A stretch of DNA of 7,166 bases from an uncultured Rhodobiaceae bacterium. Its GTDB lineage: Bacteria; Pseudomonadota; Alphaproteobacteria; RS24. Position 1 is the stretch's first letter, and the number at the start of each line of letters is the position of its first letter. The DNA lies in NCBI GenBank assembly GCA_913020275.1, contig CAJWBV010000038.1, forward strand, positions 1 through 7,166, given 5' to 3'. This document shows, one piece after another, positions 1-7,134 of this stretch. Both the position numbers and the translations under genes were made by a program. The notes under the pieces are model-generated. The model did no database searches, had not been told where the DNA came from, and worked only from the letters and a program-made list of their open reading frames with translations.

Positions 1-306
1 GGCCGTGGCAAACGCCGCCAAATTGACAATGCCCATTCGCTCGGCAATTGCACGAAAGCGCGGGAAGGTCATCAACGCCAGTTTATAAGGCTCGCCCTCA
101 ATGCGGCCGGTGGCCGATACTGCCTCGCCCAGTCGACAAAAGGCGCGCTCATTGTAAATCGGCAGGGGCGTGCGCGCCGAGCCGCTATAGCCGACCAGAC
201 GCACGGAGTTCGAACCGATATCCAGCACGCCCAAAGGCGCATCGGGCCGCAAGGTGCCAAGCCTGTTCAGCGCATCTGCGAATTTCTCTGTCCGCACGCG
301 CGCCAT
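1..306 (-). CDS. ppx: Exopolyphosphatase, Ppx/GppA family (N-terminal part, cut by window edge)
   Basis: Ppx/GppA phosphatases remove terminal phosphate from inorganic polyphosphate, or from pppGpp, in the cytoplasm. The frame is open from ATG at 306-304 to the window edge, giving 102 residues. Residues 26-38 read GVLDIGSNSVRLV, the glycine-rich phosphate-binding strand-loop of the ASKHA (actin/Hsp70/sugar kinase) fold that opens every Ppx/GppA protein. The segment YNERAFCRLGEAV (51-63) and the TGRIEGE stretch also fit family N-termini. The fragment ends in NLAAFATA, just where the family continues with its conserved ATAAxR-type loop. The start lies 2 nt after the ppk TAG, with no good Shine-Dalgarno, so translation is probably coupled to ppk. 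Ppx and GppA cannot be told apart from this fragment; the neighbouring ppk favours exopolyphosphatase. A family-typical full length is 300-500 residues, so most of the gene lies outside. Confidence 0.93.
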   Translation of the reverse strand, partial: MARVRTEKFADALNRLGTLRPDAPLGVLDIGSNSVRLVGYSGSARTPLPIYNERAFCRLGEAVSATGRIEGEPYKLALMTFPRFRAIAERMGIVNLAAFATA

Positions 307-308
307 TT

Positions 309-2480
309 CTAGGCTTTGCCCCCAGCGGCTTTTGAGGGACTGGATTTCTTGGTCTTTTTGCCTTCACCGCGCCCTGACAGGCTTGGATTGGTCATGAAAT
401 ACTCATGCGCATTAACCCCCGCTTCGCCGCGTGAACGCGCAATGCGCGCAAAACTTGCATCGGGTTGCATGGCCCAGCTTTGCTCATTGTCGGCCAGATT
501 AATCTCCATAATCTGATTGAGAACTTGGGCGTGAACAGTCGGGTTCAAAATCGGCGTTAGCACCTCGACCCGGCGGTCGAGATTGCGCGGCATCCAGTCG
601 GCCGATGACAGGAAAACCTTGGCATCGGGCGAAGGTAGCCCGTGCCCGTCACCGAAACAGACAATGCGCGAATGCTCCAAAAACCGGCCAATAATGCTTT
701 TGACCCGAATGTTTTCACTCAAACCGGACACGCCTGCACGCAGACAGCAAATCCCGCGCACAACGAGGTCAATCTGCACACCCGCAACAGAGGCATCGTA
801 AAGAGCGTCAATCACCTGAGCATCAACCAATGCATTCATCTTCGCCCAAATTGCACCGGGACGTCCGGCCTTGGCGTGCTCAATTTCATTGGCGATACGC
901 TCCATCAGCGATTTACGCAGCGTGAGCGGCGACATGGCCAGTTTTTTCAAATTCTTGGGCTCGGCATATCCGGTGAAGTAATTGAACACTTGCGCCGCAT
1001 CTCCAGCTATTTCGCGGTCGCAGGTGAACAGCGACAGGTCGGTATAGACTTTCGCGTTTTGCGGGTGGTAATTGCCGGTTCCCAAATGCACATAAGTTTT
1101 CATATTGCCGCTCTCACGGCGCACTACGAGGCTGACTTTGGCATGAGTTTTCAACTGCAAAAACCCGAACACGACCTGCACACCGGCGCGTTCCATATCG
1201 CGCGCCAGACGAATATTCGCCGCTTCGTCAAATCTGGCTTTCAGCTCAACCAGCGCCGTGACCGATTTGCCCAGTTCGGCAGCCTCGATCAGCGCCTTGA
1301 CTATAGGGCTGTCTTCGGTCGTGCGATATAATGTCTGCTTGATCGCCACCACATCGGGGTCTTCCGCGGCTTGGCGAATGAATTGCACAACCACGTCAAA
1401 ACTCTCATAAGGATGGTGGACGAGAATATCCTTGGCACCAATGGCCGAAAAACAATTGCCGCCATGTTCGCGAATACGCTCAGGGAAGCGGGCACTGAAA
1501 GGTTTAAACTTAAGCTCTGTCGCCCCGTGGGCGACAATCTGAACGGTCTGCGCCAAACCGACAAGACCTTCCACAATAACCACATTGCGCGGGTCAACTT
1601 CCATTTCGTCAATTACCAGTCGCCGCAATGATTTCGGCATTGACGCATCAATTTTCAACCGGATAACTGACCCGCGGCGGCGGCGCTTCAAAGCGCTTTC
1701 AAAAAGCTGTACAAGGTCTTCGGCCTCTTCCTCGACCTCAATATCGCTGTCGCGAATGATGCGGAATACGCCTTGCCCCAGCACTTTATATCCTGGAAAT
1801 GTGCGCTCAATAAACAGTGACACCAATGTCTCAAGCCGCACAAAATGCAATTCGGAGCTGTTTTCGCCCTTGGGCAGTAAAATGAAACGGTCAAGCTGTT
1901 GGGGAATGAGAAGCAGCGCGTTCATGCGGTTGTCGTCGTGCGCGCGGCTCAATTGCAGGGCAAGGGCAAAACCCAAATTGGGAATGAAGGGAAACGGGTG
2001 CGCCGGGTCAATTGCCAGCGGTGTGAGCACCGGCAGAACCTGATCGAGAAAATAGCCTTCCAGCCAGCTTATCTGTTCGGGCGCAAGCTCATGCTCCTCA
2101 TGCACGAAAATACCAGCATTGCGCAAATCGGCGAGCAGATTGGTAAGCGTTTTCTGCTGATCATCCATCAGCGCATTGGCAACCTCGGTCACACGCTCCA
2201 ATTGCTGGGCGGGGGTCAGGTCATCCTGGCTTTTAACCTCGACGCCTGCATTTGCCTGCCCGACAAGGCCGGCCACCCGCACCATGAAAAACTCGTCGAG
2301 ATTGCTGGCTGAAATCGACAAAAAGCGCAGGCGCTCCAAAACCGGATGATGCGGATTGGACGCCTCTTGCAGCACACGCTGGTTGAACGCAAGCCACGAC
2401 AATTCGCGGTTTACGAACCTTTCCTGCTGGCTGTATCCGTGATGCTGACTTTTGATTTTCTTGGATTTCTTACCCGACAT
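309..2480 (-). CDS. ppk: Polyphosphate kinase 1
   Basis: PPK1 reversibly transfers the gamma-phosphate of ATP onto polyphosphate. The 723-residue product contains all four PPK1 domains. The N domain begins with [20 protein letters not shown] (21-40) and [13 protein letters not shown] (59-71). The head domain includes [16 protein letters not shown] (155-170). The two phospholipase D-like catalytic domains follow. The autophosphorylated histidine equivalent to E. coli His435 is H446 in KTHAK, H465 lies in VHLGTGNYH, and the second catalytic histidine (E. coli His592 equivalent) is H603 in [13 protein letters not shown] (380-387) carries the conserved nucleotide/phosphate-contacting arginine region. 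The protein is somewhat longer than the usual ~690 residues because of a lysine-rich N-terminus (1-10) and a Lys/Ser/Gly-rich tail (703-723). The ATG at 2480 lies 23 nt after hdaA; no strong Shine-Dalgarno is seen. ppx follows 2 nt downstream, pairing polymer synthesis with degradation. Confidence 0.98.
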   Translation of the reverse strand: MSGKKSKKIKSQHHGYSQQERFVNRELSWLAFNQRVLQEASNPHHPVLERLRFLSISASNLDEFFMVRVAGLVGQANAGVEVKSQDDLTPAQQLERVTEVANALMDDQQKTLTNLLADLRNAGIFVHEEHELAPEQISWLEGYFLDQVLPVLTPLAIDPAHPFPFIPNLGFALALQLSRAHDDNRMNALLLIPQQLDRFILLPKGENSSELHFVRLETLVSLFIERTFPGYKVLGQGVFRIIRDSDIEVEEEAEDLVQLFESALKRRRRGSVIRLKIDASMPKSLRRLVIDEMEVDPRNVVIVEGLVGLAQTVQIVAHGATELKFKPFSARFPERIREHGGNCFSAIGAKDILVHHPYESFDVVVQFIRQAAEDPDVVAIKQTLYRTTEDSPIVKALIEAAELGKSVTALVELKARFDEAANIRLARDMERAGVQVVFGFLQLKTHAKVSLVVRRESGNMKTYVHLGTGNYHPQNAKVYTDLSLFTCDREIAGDAAQVFNYFTGYAEPKNLKKLAMSPLTLRKSLMERIANEIEHAKAGRPGAIWAKMNALVDAQVIDALYDASVAGVQIDLVVRGICCLRAGVSGLSENIRVKSIIGRFLEHSRIVCFGDGHGLPSPDAKVFLSSADWMPRNLDRRVEVLTPILNPTVHAQVLNQIMEINLADNEQSWAMQPDASFARIARSRGEAGVNAHEYFMTNPSLSGRGEGKKTKKSSPSKAAGGKA

Positions 2481-2503
2481 GGAATTTTTTGTTCCCGAAC
2501 TGG

Positions 2504-3232
2504 CTAAACGGATGGCTCAACAATGCCCCATGAGCCGTTATTTGTCATTGCCCCACTTGATAAAGCCTCACTCACCAGAGGTACCGAAATGGCTCTCTGG
2601 CGCGACAGGGCAAGCGCATCAATGCGCGCGACCAACTTGGCAATATCGTGAAAATTGCGCTCCACGCGCGGCAAGAGATATTGGATCACGCGCGCATCGA
2701 CAGCCAATTGCCGGTCGCGAAACAGTTTATCGAACAAAGCTGACAATAATGTGTCATCGGGCAGGCCGAAAGCCAGCGCATCCAAAGCGGCAAGACGCGA
2801 GCGCAAATCGGCAAGCCGTACCGGCAGCGCAATTGGCGCTTCACGCGCAAGCAACAGCACGTGACGATGGTTCGCACGTGCATGGTTTATGACGTGAAAC
2901 ACAACCTCTTCACCCGTCTCTGGCAAAGCCTCAAAACCGTCAATAACCAATCCCGTATCGGCTGCGCCGTCACTGAGCCAGTCATCCAGTACTTTCGCCG
3001 TCGTGTTAATGGTGTCGGCCTGCACAAGCTGTGCTGCATGCCGCTGCATCCACACCGAAGCGAGGTGGCTTTTGCCACAACCGGCGGGCCCGTGAATATA
3101 TTGCACCGGATCGGCCCATTCAGGCCACGCGTCAATGCGGTCGACCGCACGGGCATTGCACGGCGCAACAATGAAATCTTCGCGTCCCGATGCCGCCCGC
3201 ACCGGCAAGGACAAGGCCAATTGCTCGGACAT
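2504..3232 (-). CDS. hdaA: HdaA, DnaA-homologous regulator of replication initiation
   Basis: Hda-type proteins bind the sliding clamp and stimulate ATP hydrolysis by DnaA, which limits re-initiation. The product is 242 residues, normal for the family, and has an AAA+ domain without the DnaA DNA-binding domain. Near the N-terminus QLALSLPV (4-11) resembles the clamp-binding peptide (E. coli Hda QLSLPL). The stretch GREDFIVAP (16-24) is typical of alphaproteobacterial members. Walker A is GPAGCGKSH (48-56) and Walker B is LVID with following G-F-E (95-101). R146 in DLRSRLAAL matches the box VII arginine-finger position of Hda. A ~20-residue tail after the EALSSG segment is not obviously conserved. 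An in-frame ATG at 3385 would add 51 residues read over the neighbouring gene. I chose ATG 3232-3230 because it has a strong ribosome site and puts the clamp motif at the N-terminus. It overlaps the upstream stop as TGATG, suggesting coupled translation. Confidence 0.92.
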   Translation of the reverse strand: MSEQLALSLPVRAASGREDFIVAPCNARAVDRIDAWPEWADPVQYIHGPAGCGKSHLASVWMQRHAAQLVQADTINTTAKVLDDWLSDGAADTGLVIDGFEALPETGEEVVFHVINHARANHRHVLLLAREAPIALPVRLADLRSRLAALDALAFGLPDDTLLSALFDKLFRDRQLAVDARVIQYLLPRVERNFHDIAKLVARIDALALSRQRAISVPLVSEALSSGAMTNNGSWGIVEPSV

Positions 3233-4266
3233 CACCCCTCCTCCGAGCCTTCGACATATTCGCGCATATAGATATTTATGGCATAACGCACCAGCACACC
3301 GGCGGCGGCCGCAACGGGAATTGCCAGCAACAAGCCGATAAAGCCGAATAAATTGCCCATTGCGAGCAGAGCGAAAATAATCCACACCGGATGCAAGCGC
3401 ACGCGGTCACCGACAAGGCGCGGCGTCAGAACATTGCCTTCCAGAAACTGCCCCAACACAAACACACCGGCTATCTGGGCCAGCATTACATAATCCGCAC
3501 CGAACTGCCCCAGCCCCATTGCCAACCCCAGCGCCACGCCAAACACCGCGCCGACATAAGGAATAAAACTTGTAAGCCCTGCCGTAACGCCCACGACAAT
3601 GCCGGCATCGAGGCCGACGACCGAAAGGCCGGTTGTATAAAACATCGCCAGCAAAAAGCACACGGTGATTTGCCCGCGCACAAATCCGGCTAGAATCTCG
3701 TCTATTTGCGTCGCCAGCAGGCGCACTTGCGGGGCATGGGGCTTGGGCAACAGGCGGTCAAGCTGGTCGACCATACGATCCCAATCATTCAGCATATAGA
3801 CGGCGACCACCGGCGTTATGATAATGAGCGCCAGCACATTGAGCACCGACAGGCCTGTCAGCAGAATGTCTCCGGCAAAGCCTCGGACACCGCCACGCAC
3901 AGCCTCAATACCCGCATTCACCGCATCGGGATAATCGCTCAAAATGGCGTTGCCCGCCATCCAGCCTTCCAGCCTTTGGGTGTAAACGGGAATGCGCTCG
4001 ACCATGCCGCCCAGTTCGGCGGCCAGCGCCGGCAAACCGAAAACCAGTCCCGCCAGCACCATGAAACCGAAGGCAAAAGTAATCACATTCGTCGCCACAA
4101 GCCGCGGCAGCCCCGCCCGTTCCAGACGGTCGGCCAGCGGGTCGAGAAAATAGGCCAACGTGAAACCCAGCACGAAGGGCAGCAAAATCTCGGATAGCTG
4201 AATTAGCGCGACAAGCACCAAAGCAGACACACCAAGCACCACCAGGACAAAGGGCGAAAGTTTCAC
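3232..4266 (-). CDS. AI-2E family transporter (PerM-like membrane protein)
   Basis: This is a polytopic inner-membrane protein of the AI-2E/PerM (DUF20) family. Members are proposed exporters, including of autoinducer-2 and, in some bacteria, cations; the substrate here is unknown. The 344-residue product has the family layout. Two helices lie near the N-terminus (about 3-22 and 27-45), with SEILLPFVLGFTLAYFLDPL spanning 25-44. A third lies at about 58-80. A soluble amphipathic segment follows (about 84-135), then a helix around 139-159 ending in ITPVVAVYML. The conserved GFVRGQ (194-199) and SFIPYVG (233-239) come next, then a C-terminal block with EGNVLTPRLVGDRVRLHP (276-293) and FGFIGLLLAIPVA (307-319). 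I chose GTG at 4266 because it gives a normal length and a classic GTGA overlap with the upstream stop. The in-frame ATG at 4470 adds 68 hydrophilic, Cys-rich residues read over the neighbour. The stop overlaps the hdaA start by one base. Confidence 0.9.
   Translation of the reverse strand: MKLSPFVLVVLGVSALVLVALIQLSEILLPFVLGFTLAYFLDPLADRLERAGLPRLVATNVITFAFGFMVLAGLVFGLPALAAELGGMVERIPVYTQRLEGWMAGNAILSDYPDAVNAGIEAVRGGVRGFAGDILLTGLSVLNVLALIIITPVVAVYMLNDWDRMVDQLDRLLPKPHAPQVRLLATQIDEILAGFVRGQITVCFLLAMFYTTGLSVVGLDAGIVVGVTAGLTSFIPYVGAVFGVALGLAMGLGQFGADYVMLAQIAGVFVLGQFLEGNVLTPRLVGDRVRLHPVWIIFALLAMGNLFGFIGLLLAIPVAAAAGVLVRYAINIYMREYVEGSEEG
3237..3244 (-). promoter_or_regulatory. Shine-Dalgarno of hdaA
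   Basis: The minus strand reads GGAGGAGG here. The GGAGG core is 7 nt from the ATG at 3232, an ideal spacing. It is the strongest ribosome site in the window and decides the hdaA start. It lies inside the last codons of the upstream membrane-protein gene. Confidence 0.8.
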
Positions 4267-5321
4267 GATTGCGGCTCCATCATTTTTGAAATCTGCCAGC
4301 CATTCATGGTTTCGTTTATCTGCAGGCCGGCCTGTTCGAGATTGGCCGCAAGCTGGCTGACAGACCCGATATAGGCAATATCCACATAAGCATAATTCAC
4401 CGACATTTCGATGACCGAAAGTTGCTGCACAAGATCCGACCCGCTCAAGGTTTTGCGAATGGCCGTCCACGTTGCCAATGCGCCGTAATTGGCGCGCACC
4501 CGCAATTTATTGACCTGATCGGAAACCACGCCCGCGCTTTGCTTCCAGCGTTCGGAAAGCAAATTCAAAATTTCTCCGGTTGCCGTGGCCGCCATTTCCG
4601 CATGCGGCAGGTCGGCGCGATATGTGCGCACAATAACGTCATTTTCATCGGCACCGAATATATACACGGTGATACCCAACTGCCCGTCAATATCTGCCAG
4701 CGCATGAGCAACAATACTGGATTGCGTGCCATAACGACGATTGAGCTGATCCAGCTTTTCAGGCGACCCGATGAGAATATCTTCGGGTGTGGCGATAATT
4801 GTATCGTCAAGATCGCCCAGCGGGGTTACCAGCGGTGCGGGGTTGTTTTCCAAATCTTCCTGCTTCCACGCGGCCTCCCACCAATGCTCGCCCCATAATT
4901 GCAGGCCTTGGGCGTCTTCCAGCACGGCCAACAGAAGGGCCGGTCGGTTCTGGCTTGTGGTAACGGCGATATTTCGACCGCGCAACAGGGCCAGCACATC
5001 ATCGGCTTTGAACTGCACGGATAATTCGGCAATGTAGCGATTGGTTGTGGTTTTTTCTTTCGAGACCTGAAAGCCCTCCACCAGATTTTCCACTGCAAGT
5101 TCATTCGTCACCGGCAATTGCGGCCAGCTAATTTCGGGCGTCAGGCGTTTGAGCACAATCGCCAGCGCCTCTCTTTGCCCGTCGCGCACGGCAATTTCTC
5201 TGGCCTCGATTGCAGAAGGCGCTTGTGTATCCACAAATACGCGGTCGACATTGAAAACACTTGCTGCAAAAGCGGGTGTAGTGAAACAAATCAGGCAAAA
5301 AAGCAGAAAAAGTCTGTTCAT
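4263..5321 (-). CDS. DUF2066 domain-containing exported protein, function unknown
   Basis: I recognise this as a DUF2066 protein; no biochemical role is established that I can name. The 352-residue product starts with a clear Sec signal peptide. MNR is followed by the hydrophobic LFLLFCLICF, and the likely signal peptidase I site is AFA|AS after residue 19. Neither cysteine (9, 12) sits in a good lipobox, so a lipoprotein is unlikely. The mature part opens with the family-typical stretch around AREIAVRDGQREALAIVLKRLT (40-61). A tryptophan-rich patch, LWGEHWWEAAW, lies at 142-152. There are no further membrane segments, so it should be periplasmic or attached to the envelope. It is first in the five-gene minus-strand unit and overlaps the AI-2E gene by GTGA, which hints at a shared envelope function. 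The ATG at 5321 lacks a clear Shine-Dalgarno. A 7-bp-arm palindrome lies 14 nt upstream. Confidence 0.85.
   Translation of the reverse strand: MNRLFLLFCLICFTTPAFAASVFNVDRVFVDTQAPSAIEAREIAVRDGQREALAIVLKRLTPEISWPQLPVTNELAVENLVEGFQVSKEKTTTNRYIAELSVQFKADDVLALLRGRNIAVTTSQNRPALLLAVLEDAQGLQLWGEHWWEAAWKQEDLENNPAPLVTPLGDLDDTIIATPEDILIGSPEKLDQLNRRYGTQSSIVAHALADIDGQLGITVYIFGADENDVIVRTYRADLPHAEMAATATGEILNLLSERWKQSAGVVSDQVNKLRVRANYGALATWTAIRKTLSGSDLVQQLSVIEMSVNYAYVDIAYIGSVSQLAANLEQAGLQINETMNGWQISKMMEPQS
4275..4278 (-). promoter_or_regulatory. Shine-Dalgarno supporting the GTG start of the AI-2E gene
   Basis: The minus strand reads GGAG here, 8 nt before the GTG at 4266. This supports the GTG over the upstream ATG at 4470. 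The site lies inside the last codons of the DUF2066 gene. Confidence 0.5.
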
Positions 5322-5335
5322 GGCCCGACACTAGC

Positions 5336-5350
5336 GCGCTGGCCCAGCGC
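5336..5350. repeat. Perfect inverted repeat GCGCTGG-c-CCAGCGC
   Basis: The two 7-bp arms are exact reverse complements around a single C. The repeat lies 14 nt upstream of the DUF2066 start codon. It could be a protein-binding dyad, or in leftward RNA a GCGCT/AGCGC stem with a 5-nt loop close to the ribosome site. Confidence 0.6.
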
Positions 5351-5376
5351 CCGCAATCGGATAAAAGCATTTCGGA

Positions 5377-5389
5377 GCCGGTTTCCGGC
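5377..5389. repeat. Inverted repeat GCCGG-ttt-CCGGC
   Basis: Two exact 5-bp GC-only arms flank a 3-nt spacer in the middle of the divergent intergenic region. It is short enough to arise by chance in GC-rich DNA. It is listed because three others lie nearby. Confidence 0.4.
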
Positions 5390-5428
5390 GTAAAATTCCA
5401 AAGCGGGCAATACATTGACGGGCGGCCA

Positions 5429-5441
5429 CGCTATATTAGCG
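5429..5441. repeat. Dyad CGCTA-tat-TAGCG over the -10-like element
   Basis: Two exact 5-bp arms flank TAT, and the TATATT element (5432-5437) sits inside the dyad. A protein bound here would block a promoter using that -10. Alternatively, the symmetry may let the AT core act as a -10 in both directions. Confidence 0.4.
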
Positions 5442-5443
5442 GC

Positions 5444-5460
5444 GCGGGCTGATTCCCCGC
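5444..5460 (+). repeat. Hairpin GCGGG-N7-CCCGC in the purM leader
   Basis: A 5-bp GC-only stem encloses a 7-nt loop (CTGATTC) and ends 12 nt before the purM ATG. The loop contains the GATTC methylation-type site at 5451-5455. It lies next to the weak purM ribosome site, so it could affect initiation. Confidence 0.4.
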
Positions 5461-5472
5461 ACAGAGAGACGC

Positions 5473-6537
5473 ATGACAGACAAGAAAAACTCACTGACCT
5501 ATGCCCAAGCCGGCGTCGACATTGATGCGGGCAATGCGCTGGTGCGTGCCATCGCACCGCTGGCAAAAGCAACACGCCGCCCAGGTGCCGAGAGCGATCT
5601 GGGCGGCTTCGGGGGGCTGTTCGATCTGGCCGCCTGCAATTTCAAGGACCCGGTTCTGGTCGCCGCCAATGACGGCGTGGGCACAAAGCTGAAAATCGCC
5701 ATTGAAGTCGACAAGCATGACACAATCGGCATTGATCTGGTCGCCATGAGCGTCAATGACCTTGTTGTGCAAGGCGCGGAGCCGCTGTTTTTTCTGGATT
5801 ATTTCGCCACCTCGGCGCTTGATGTCGAGCGCGCGCGAGATGTAATTGCCGGCATTGCACAAGGGTGCCAGCAGGCCGGATGCGCGCTCATCGGGGGCGA
5901 GACGGCGGAGATGCCCGGCCTCTATGCGCCCAAGGATTACGATTTGGCCGGTTTTTCGGTCGGCGCGGTTGAGCGGGATGAAATTTTACCCGCACCCTCA
6001 ATTGCGGCCGGCGATATATTGTTGGGCTTGGCGTCTGATGGCCTGCATTCCAACGGTTTTTCGCTGGTGCGTAAAATCGTCGAAACTACCGGCCTTGACT
6101 GGCACGCGCCCAGCCCGTTTGACGACACCACGAGCCTGGGCGAGAGCCTCCTGACCCCGACACGGATTTATGTAAAACCCCTCTTGCAGGCGATACGCGC
6201 AACGTCGGCGGTGAAGGGTCTGGTGCATATTACCGGTGGCGGGTTTCAGGAAAACCTGCCGCGTGTTTTGCCCGACGGCTGTGCGGCACATATTGATCTG
6301 GATAGCTGGCCCCTGCCGCCGGTTTTCAACTGGTTGAGGCAGGCAGGCGGCATTGAAGACAAAGAACTTTTGCGAACGTTTAATTGCGGCATTGGCATGA
6401 TTGCCGTGGTCGATGCCGCACATGCCGACGCGGTGACCGCTCAACTGAAAGACGCCGGTGAAACGGTCCATACGGTCGGGCAGTTGCAAGAAGATGCCCA
6501 GTCCCTAGTAACCTTTGCCGGACAAATCGGATCATGA
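5473..6537 (+). CDS. purM: Phosphoribosylformylglycinamidine cyclo-ligase (AIR synthetase)
   Basis: PurM converts FGAM and ATP to aminoimidazole ribonucleotide (AIR), the fifth step of de novo purine synthesis, in the cytoplasm. The 354-residue product is of normal length. It carries the family blocks in order: [14 protein letters not shown] (8-21), NDGVGTK (66-72) and [20 protein letters not shown] (87-106). These are followed by [11 protein letters not shown] (141-151), [18 protein letters not shown] (183-200), [16 protein letters not shown] (252-267) and FNCGIGM (303-309). All are hallmarks of the AIRS/PurM ATP-binding fold. The ATG at 5473 follows a weak GAGAG (5464-5468) and a small hairpin in the leader. 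The stop overlaps the purN start as ATGA, so the two purine genes are coupled. A GTP- or purine-sensing element is not evident. Confidence 0.98.
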   Translation: MTDKKNSLTYAQAGVDIDAGNALVRAIAPLAKATRRPGAESDLGGFGGLFDLAACNFKDPVLVAANDGVGTKLKIAIEVDKHDTIGIDLVAMSVNDLVVQGAEPLFFLDYFATSALDVERARDVIAGIAQGCQQAGCALIGGETAEMPGLYAPKDYDLAGFSVGAVERDEILPAPSIAAGDILLGLASDGLHSNGFSLVRKIVETTGLDWHAPSPFDDTTSLGESLLTPTRIYVKPLLQAIRATSAVKGLVHITGGGFQENLPRVLPDGCAAHIDLDSWPLPPVFNWLRQAGGIEDKELLRTFNCGIGMIAVVDAAHADAVTAQLKDAGETVHTVGQLQEDAQSLVTFAGQIGS

Positions 6538-7118
6538 CGCAACCGGTGCGCGTTGCCATTCTTTTTTCAGCACGCGGCAGCAATATGCAGCGGCTGGCGC
6601 ACCACCTTGCTAAGCCATCTGTTGGCGGCGAGTTTGTTCTGGCCATCACCAACCGTCCGGCGGCGGGTGGCATTGAGTTTTGCAAAGCCCAAGGTGTCCC
6701 CTGCGCCGTGATTGACCACGAAGACTATGAGACGCGAGCAGGTTTCGAAGCCGAAATGCAAAAAGCACTCGACAAAGCCCAGGTCGACCTGATTTGTGCG
6801 GCGGGTTTCATGCGCCTTTTAACGGCGGATTTTGTCACGCGCTGGCACGACCGCATTATCAACATCCACCCGTCTCTGCTGCCCGCCTATAAGGGGCTCA
6901 ACACGCATGCGCGCGTGCTGGCTGACGGCGGCAAGGAGCATGGCTGTTCAGTGCATTACATGCGCGCCGAAATGGATGACGGGCCAATAATCTTGCAAAA
7001 ACGTGTGCCGGTTCATGGCAAGGATACGGCCGACACACTGTCCGCGCGCGTATTAAAGCTAGAACACATCGCCTACCCTGAAGCCATAAAACAAATTGCC
7101 TTAAAAAGTGGCTTTTAA
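6534..7118 (+). CDS. purN: Phosphoribosylglycinamide formyltransferase
   Basis: PurN transfers the formyl group of 10-formyltetrahydrofolate to GAR, making FGAR two steps before PurM acts. The 194-residue product has the Rossmann-like formyltransferase fold with all key parts. The phosphate-binding loop is SARGSNMQ (12-19). AAGFMRLLT (89-97) is the folate-site strand. [13 protein letters not shown] (109-121) holds catalytic N110 and H112 (E. coli N106 and H108). [19 protein letters not shown] (137-155) holds D148, equivalent to catalytic D144, and H141. The gene starts inside the purM stop (ATGA) without a strong Shine-Dalgarno, consistent with re-initiation after purM. The C-terminus, IALKSGF, shows no truncation. 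Confidence 0.98.
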   Translation: MTQPVRVAILFSARGSNMQRLAHHLAKPSVGGEFVLAITNRPAAGGIEFCKAQGVPCAVIDHEDYETRAGFEAEMQKALDKAQVDLICAAGFMRLLTADFVTRWHDRIINIHPSLLPAYKGLNTHARVLADGGKEHGCSVHYMRAEMDDGPIILQKRVPVHGKDTADTLSARVLKLEHIAYPEAIKQIALKSGF

Positions 7119-7134
7119 AACCAGTCTTTTTTTT
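7104..7134 (+). terminator. Possible weak intrinsic terminator after purN
   Basis: A run of eight T lies at 7127-7134. Before it are only AT-rich hairpins: AAAAG-tgg-CTTTT (7104-7116) and TGG-c-TT...AA-CCA (7109-7123, one bulge). Both overlap the purN stop and lack a GC-rich stem, so efficient termination is doubtful. The remaining bases to 7166 hold no gene. They end with AAGGA at 7158-7162, which could be the ribosome site of a next plus-strand gene outside. Confidence 0.3.

Larger units (their letters stand above)
5322..5472. promoter_or_regulatory. Divergent promoter region between the DUF2066-ppx unit and purMN
   Basis: These 151 nt separate two divergent genes and contain no coding frame I can support, so they should hold both promoters. 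For purM a TATATT -10-like element lies at 5432-5437. A TTGACG hexamer lies at 5415-5420, but the spacing is only 11 nt, too short for a standard sigma-70 pair, so the pairing is doubtful. For the leftward unit I see no convincing -35/-10 pair. The same AT-rich core reads TAATAT on the minus strand and could serve leftward transcription with a leader of about 110 nt. Four short inverted repeats and one GANTC site lie in this region. Confidence 0.55.

Noticed and set aside
642..1331. Plus-strand open frame of 229 codons
   Set aside because: It lies wholly antisense to the catalytic half of ppk, whose reading is certain. The composition is that of a shadow frame, and no family or ribosome site is recognisable.
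2481..2503. Small GGAA...TTCC inverted repeat with an A/T run between hdaA and ppk
   Set aside because: The stem is only 4 bp with a 7-nt loop, and no U tract follows it in the minus-strand transcript. It is not a credible terminator.
3233..3385. Longer HdaA starting at ATG 3385
   Set aside because: The extra 51 residues overlap the AI-2E coding end, are Arg/Cys-rich and would bury the N-terminal clamp-binding motif. ATG 3232 has a strong Shine-Dalgarno.
3706..4197. Plus-strand open frame of 163 codons
   Set aside because: It is antisense to the AI-2E gene. The translation is His/Gln/Arg-rich, as expected from reverse reading of hydrophobic codons.
4267..4470. Longer AI-2E protein starting at ATG 4470
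   Set aside because: The extra 68 residues are hydrophilic and Cys-rich, and read over the end of the DUF2066 gene. The GTG at 4266 has a GGAG site and gives normal family length.
5322..5472. Riboswitch or small RNA in the purM leader
   Set aside because: The region is short and shows no recognisable purine, PRPP or other riboswitch core, only small isolated hairpins.
5998..6489. Minus-strand open frame of 163 codons
   Set aside because: It is antisense to purM, which has unbroken family motifs across the same span.
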